From NCBI RefSeq assembly GCF_000499785.1, contig NZ_HG726019.1, forward strand, positions 186,001-250,000: a DNA stretch of 64,000 nt. Reading direction: 5' to 3'. Shown here in pieces: positions 63,220 through 64,000 of this stretch. Under the pieces are notes generated by a model that searched no databases, was not told the DNA's origin, and saw nothing but the letters and a program-made list of their open reading frames with translations. Numbering within the stretch: the stretch's first letter is position 1; each line of letters starts with the position of its first letter. A program made the translations under genes and the position numbers. The stretch is from Bacteroides neonati (GTDB lineage: Bacteria > Bacteroidota > Bacteroidia > Bacteroidales > Bacteroidaceae).

Positions 63220-64000
<781 letters not shown>

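Overview
The window looks like chromosomal DNA of a gut Bacteroides (Bacteroidota). The evidence is three SusC/SusD nutrient-uptake pairs, two FecR/ECF-sigma cascades, Bacteroides-type promoters (TAnnTTTG with an upstream TTG/TTTG), a GLPGLI-family protein, three IS1380-type elements and moderate to low GC. The species cannot be fixed by eye.

Layout. 1-10 kb: a minus-strand polysaccharide-utilisation locus (PUL 1) transcribed as ECF sigma, FecR anti-sigma, SusC with an STN signalling domain, SusD, then a GH20 beta-N-acetylhexosaminidase that runs off the left edge. 10-21 kb: a conspicuously AT-rich minus-strand block. It holds a TPR/HTH regulator, a tiny lipoprotein ORF, a frameshifted secreted peptide, a GLPGLI protein, an outer-membrane barrel protein, decayed regulator genes, a TPR protein and a TonB-dependent receptor. 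21-27 kb: a housekeeping operon (GNAT-like protein, DNA topoisomerase IV subunit B, CoaD, S41 peptidase). 27-34 kb: a second SusC/SusD pair without a local regulator. 34-44 kb: Ca2+/Na+ antiporter, MscS channel, a TonB receptor with a calcineurin-like phosphatase, a methyltransferase and two small envelope proteins. 44-51 kb: a third, intact sigma/FecR/SusC/SusD cascade (PUL 3). 51-56 kb: XRE regulator, PHP phosphoesterase, carbohydrate-binding-like secreted protein and an alpha-galactosidase-like hydrolase. 56-64 kb: tRNA-Met, DUF4491, Lrp/AsnC, two FKBP isomerases, a sirtuin, two glycosyltransferases, then wecC and wecB at the edge of a surface-polysaccharide locus.

The strongest observation is three apparently identical 1587-bp IS1380-type insertions, each with a different perfect 5-bp target duplication. 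Each interrupts an outer-membrane nutrient-uptake gene: two different susD genes within their first seven codons, and the barrel gene next to the GLPGLI gene. Removing the element and one duplication restores an exact open frame in all three cases (512, 893 and 627 aa). In the third case the IS end supplies an in-frame ATG that could rescue the lipoprotein.

Other points for a second look are a secreted peptide ending in an Ile/Val/Asp-only tail with a 1-nt frameshift, a pair of about 120-bp intergenic elements built around a 56-bp palindrome, a 4 x 22-bp array of palindromic units, and a sirtuin lacking two of four zinc cysteines. I found no CRISPR array, phage or conjugative element. No dramatic new defence or signalling system is demonstrable by reading alone. 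The 10-21 kb block is the best candidate for an uncharacterised envelope/peptide system.
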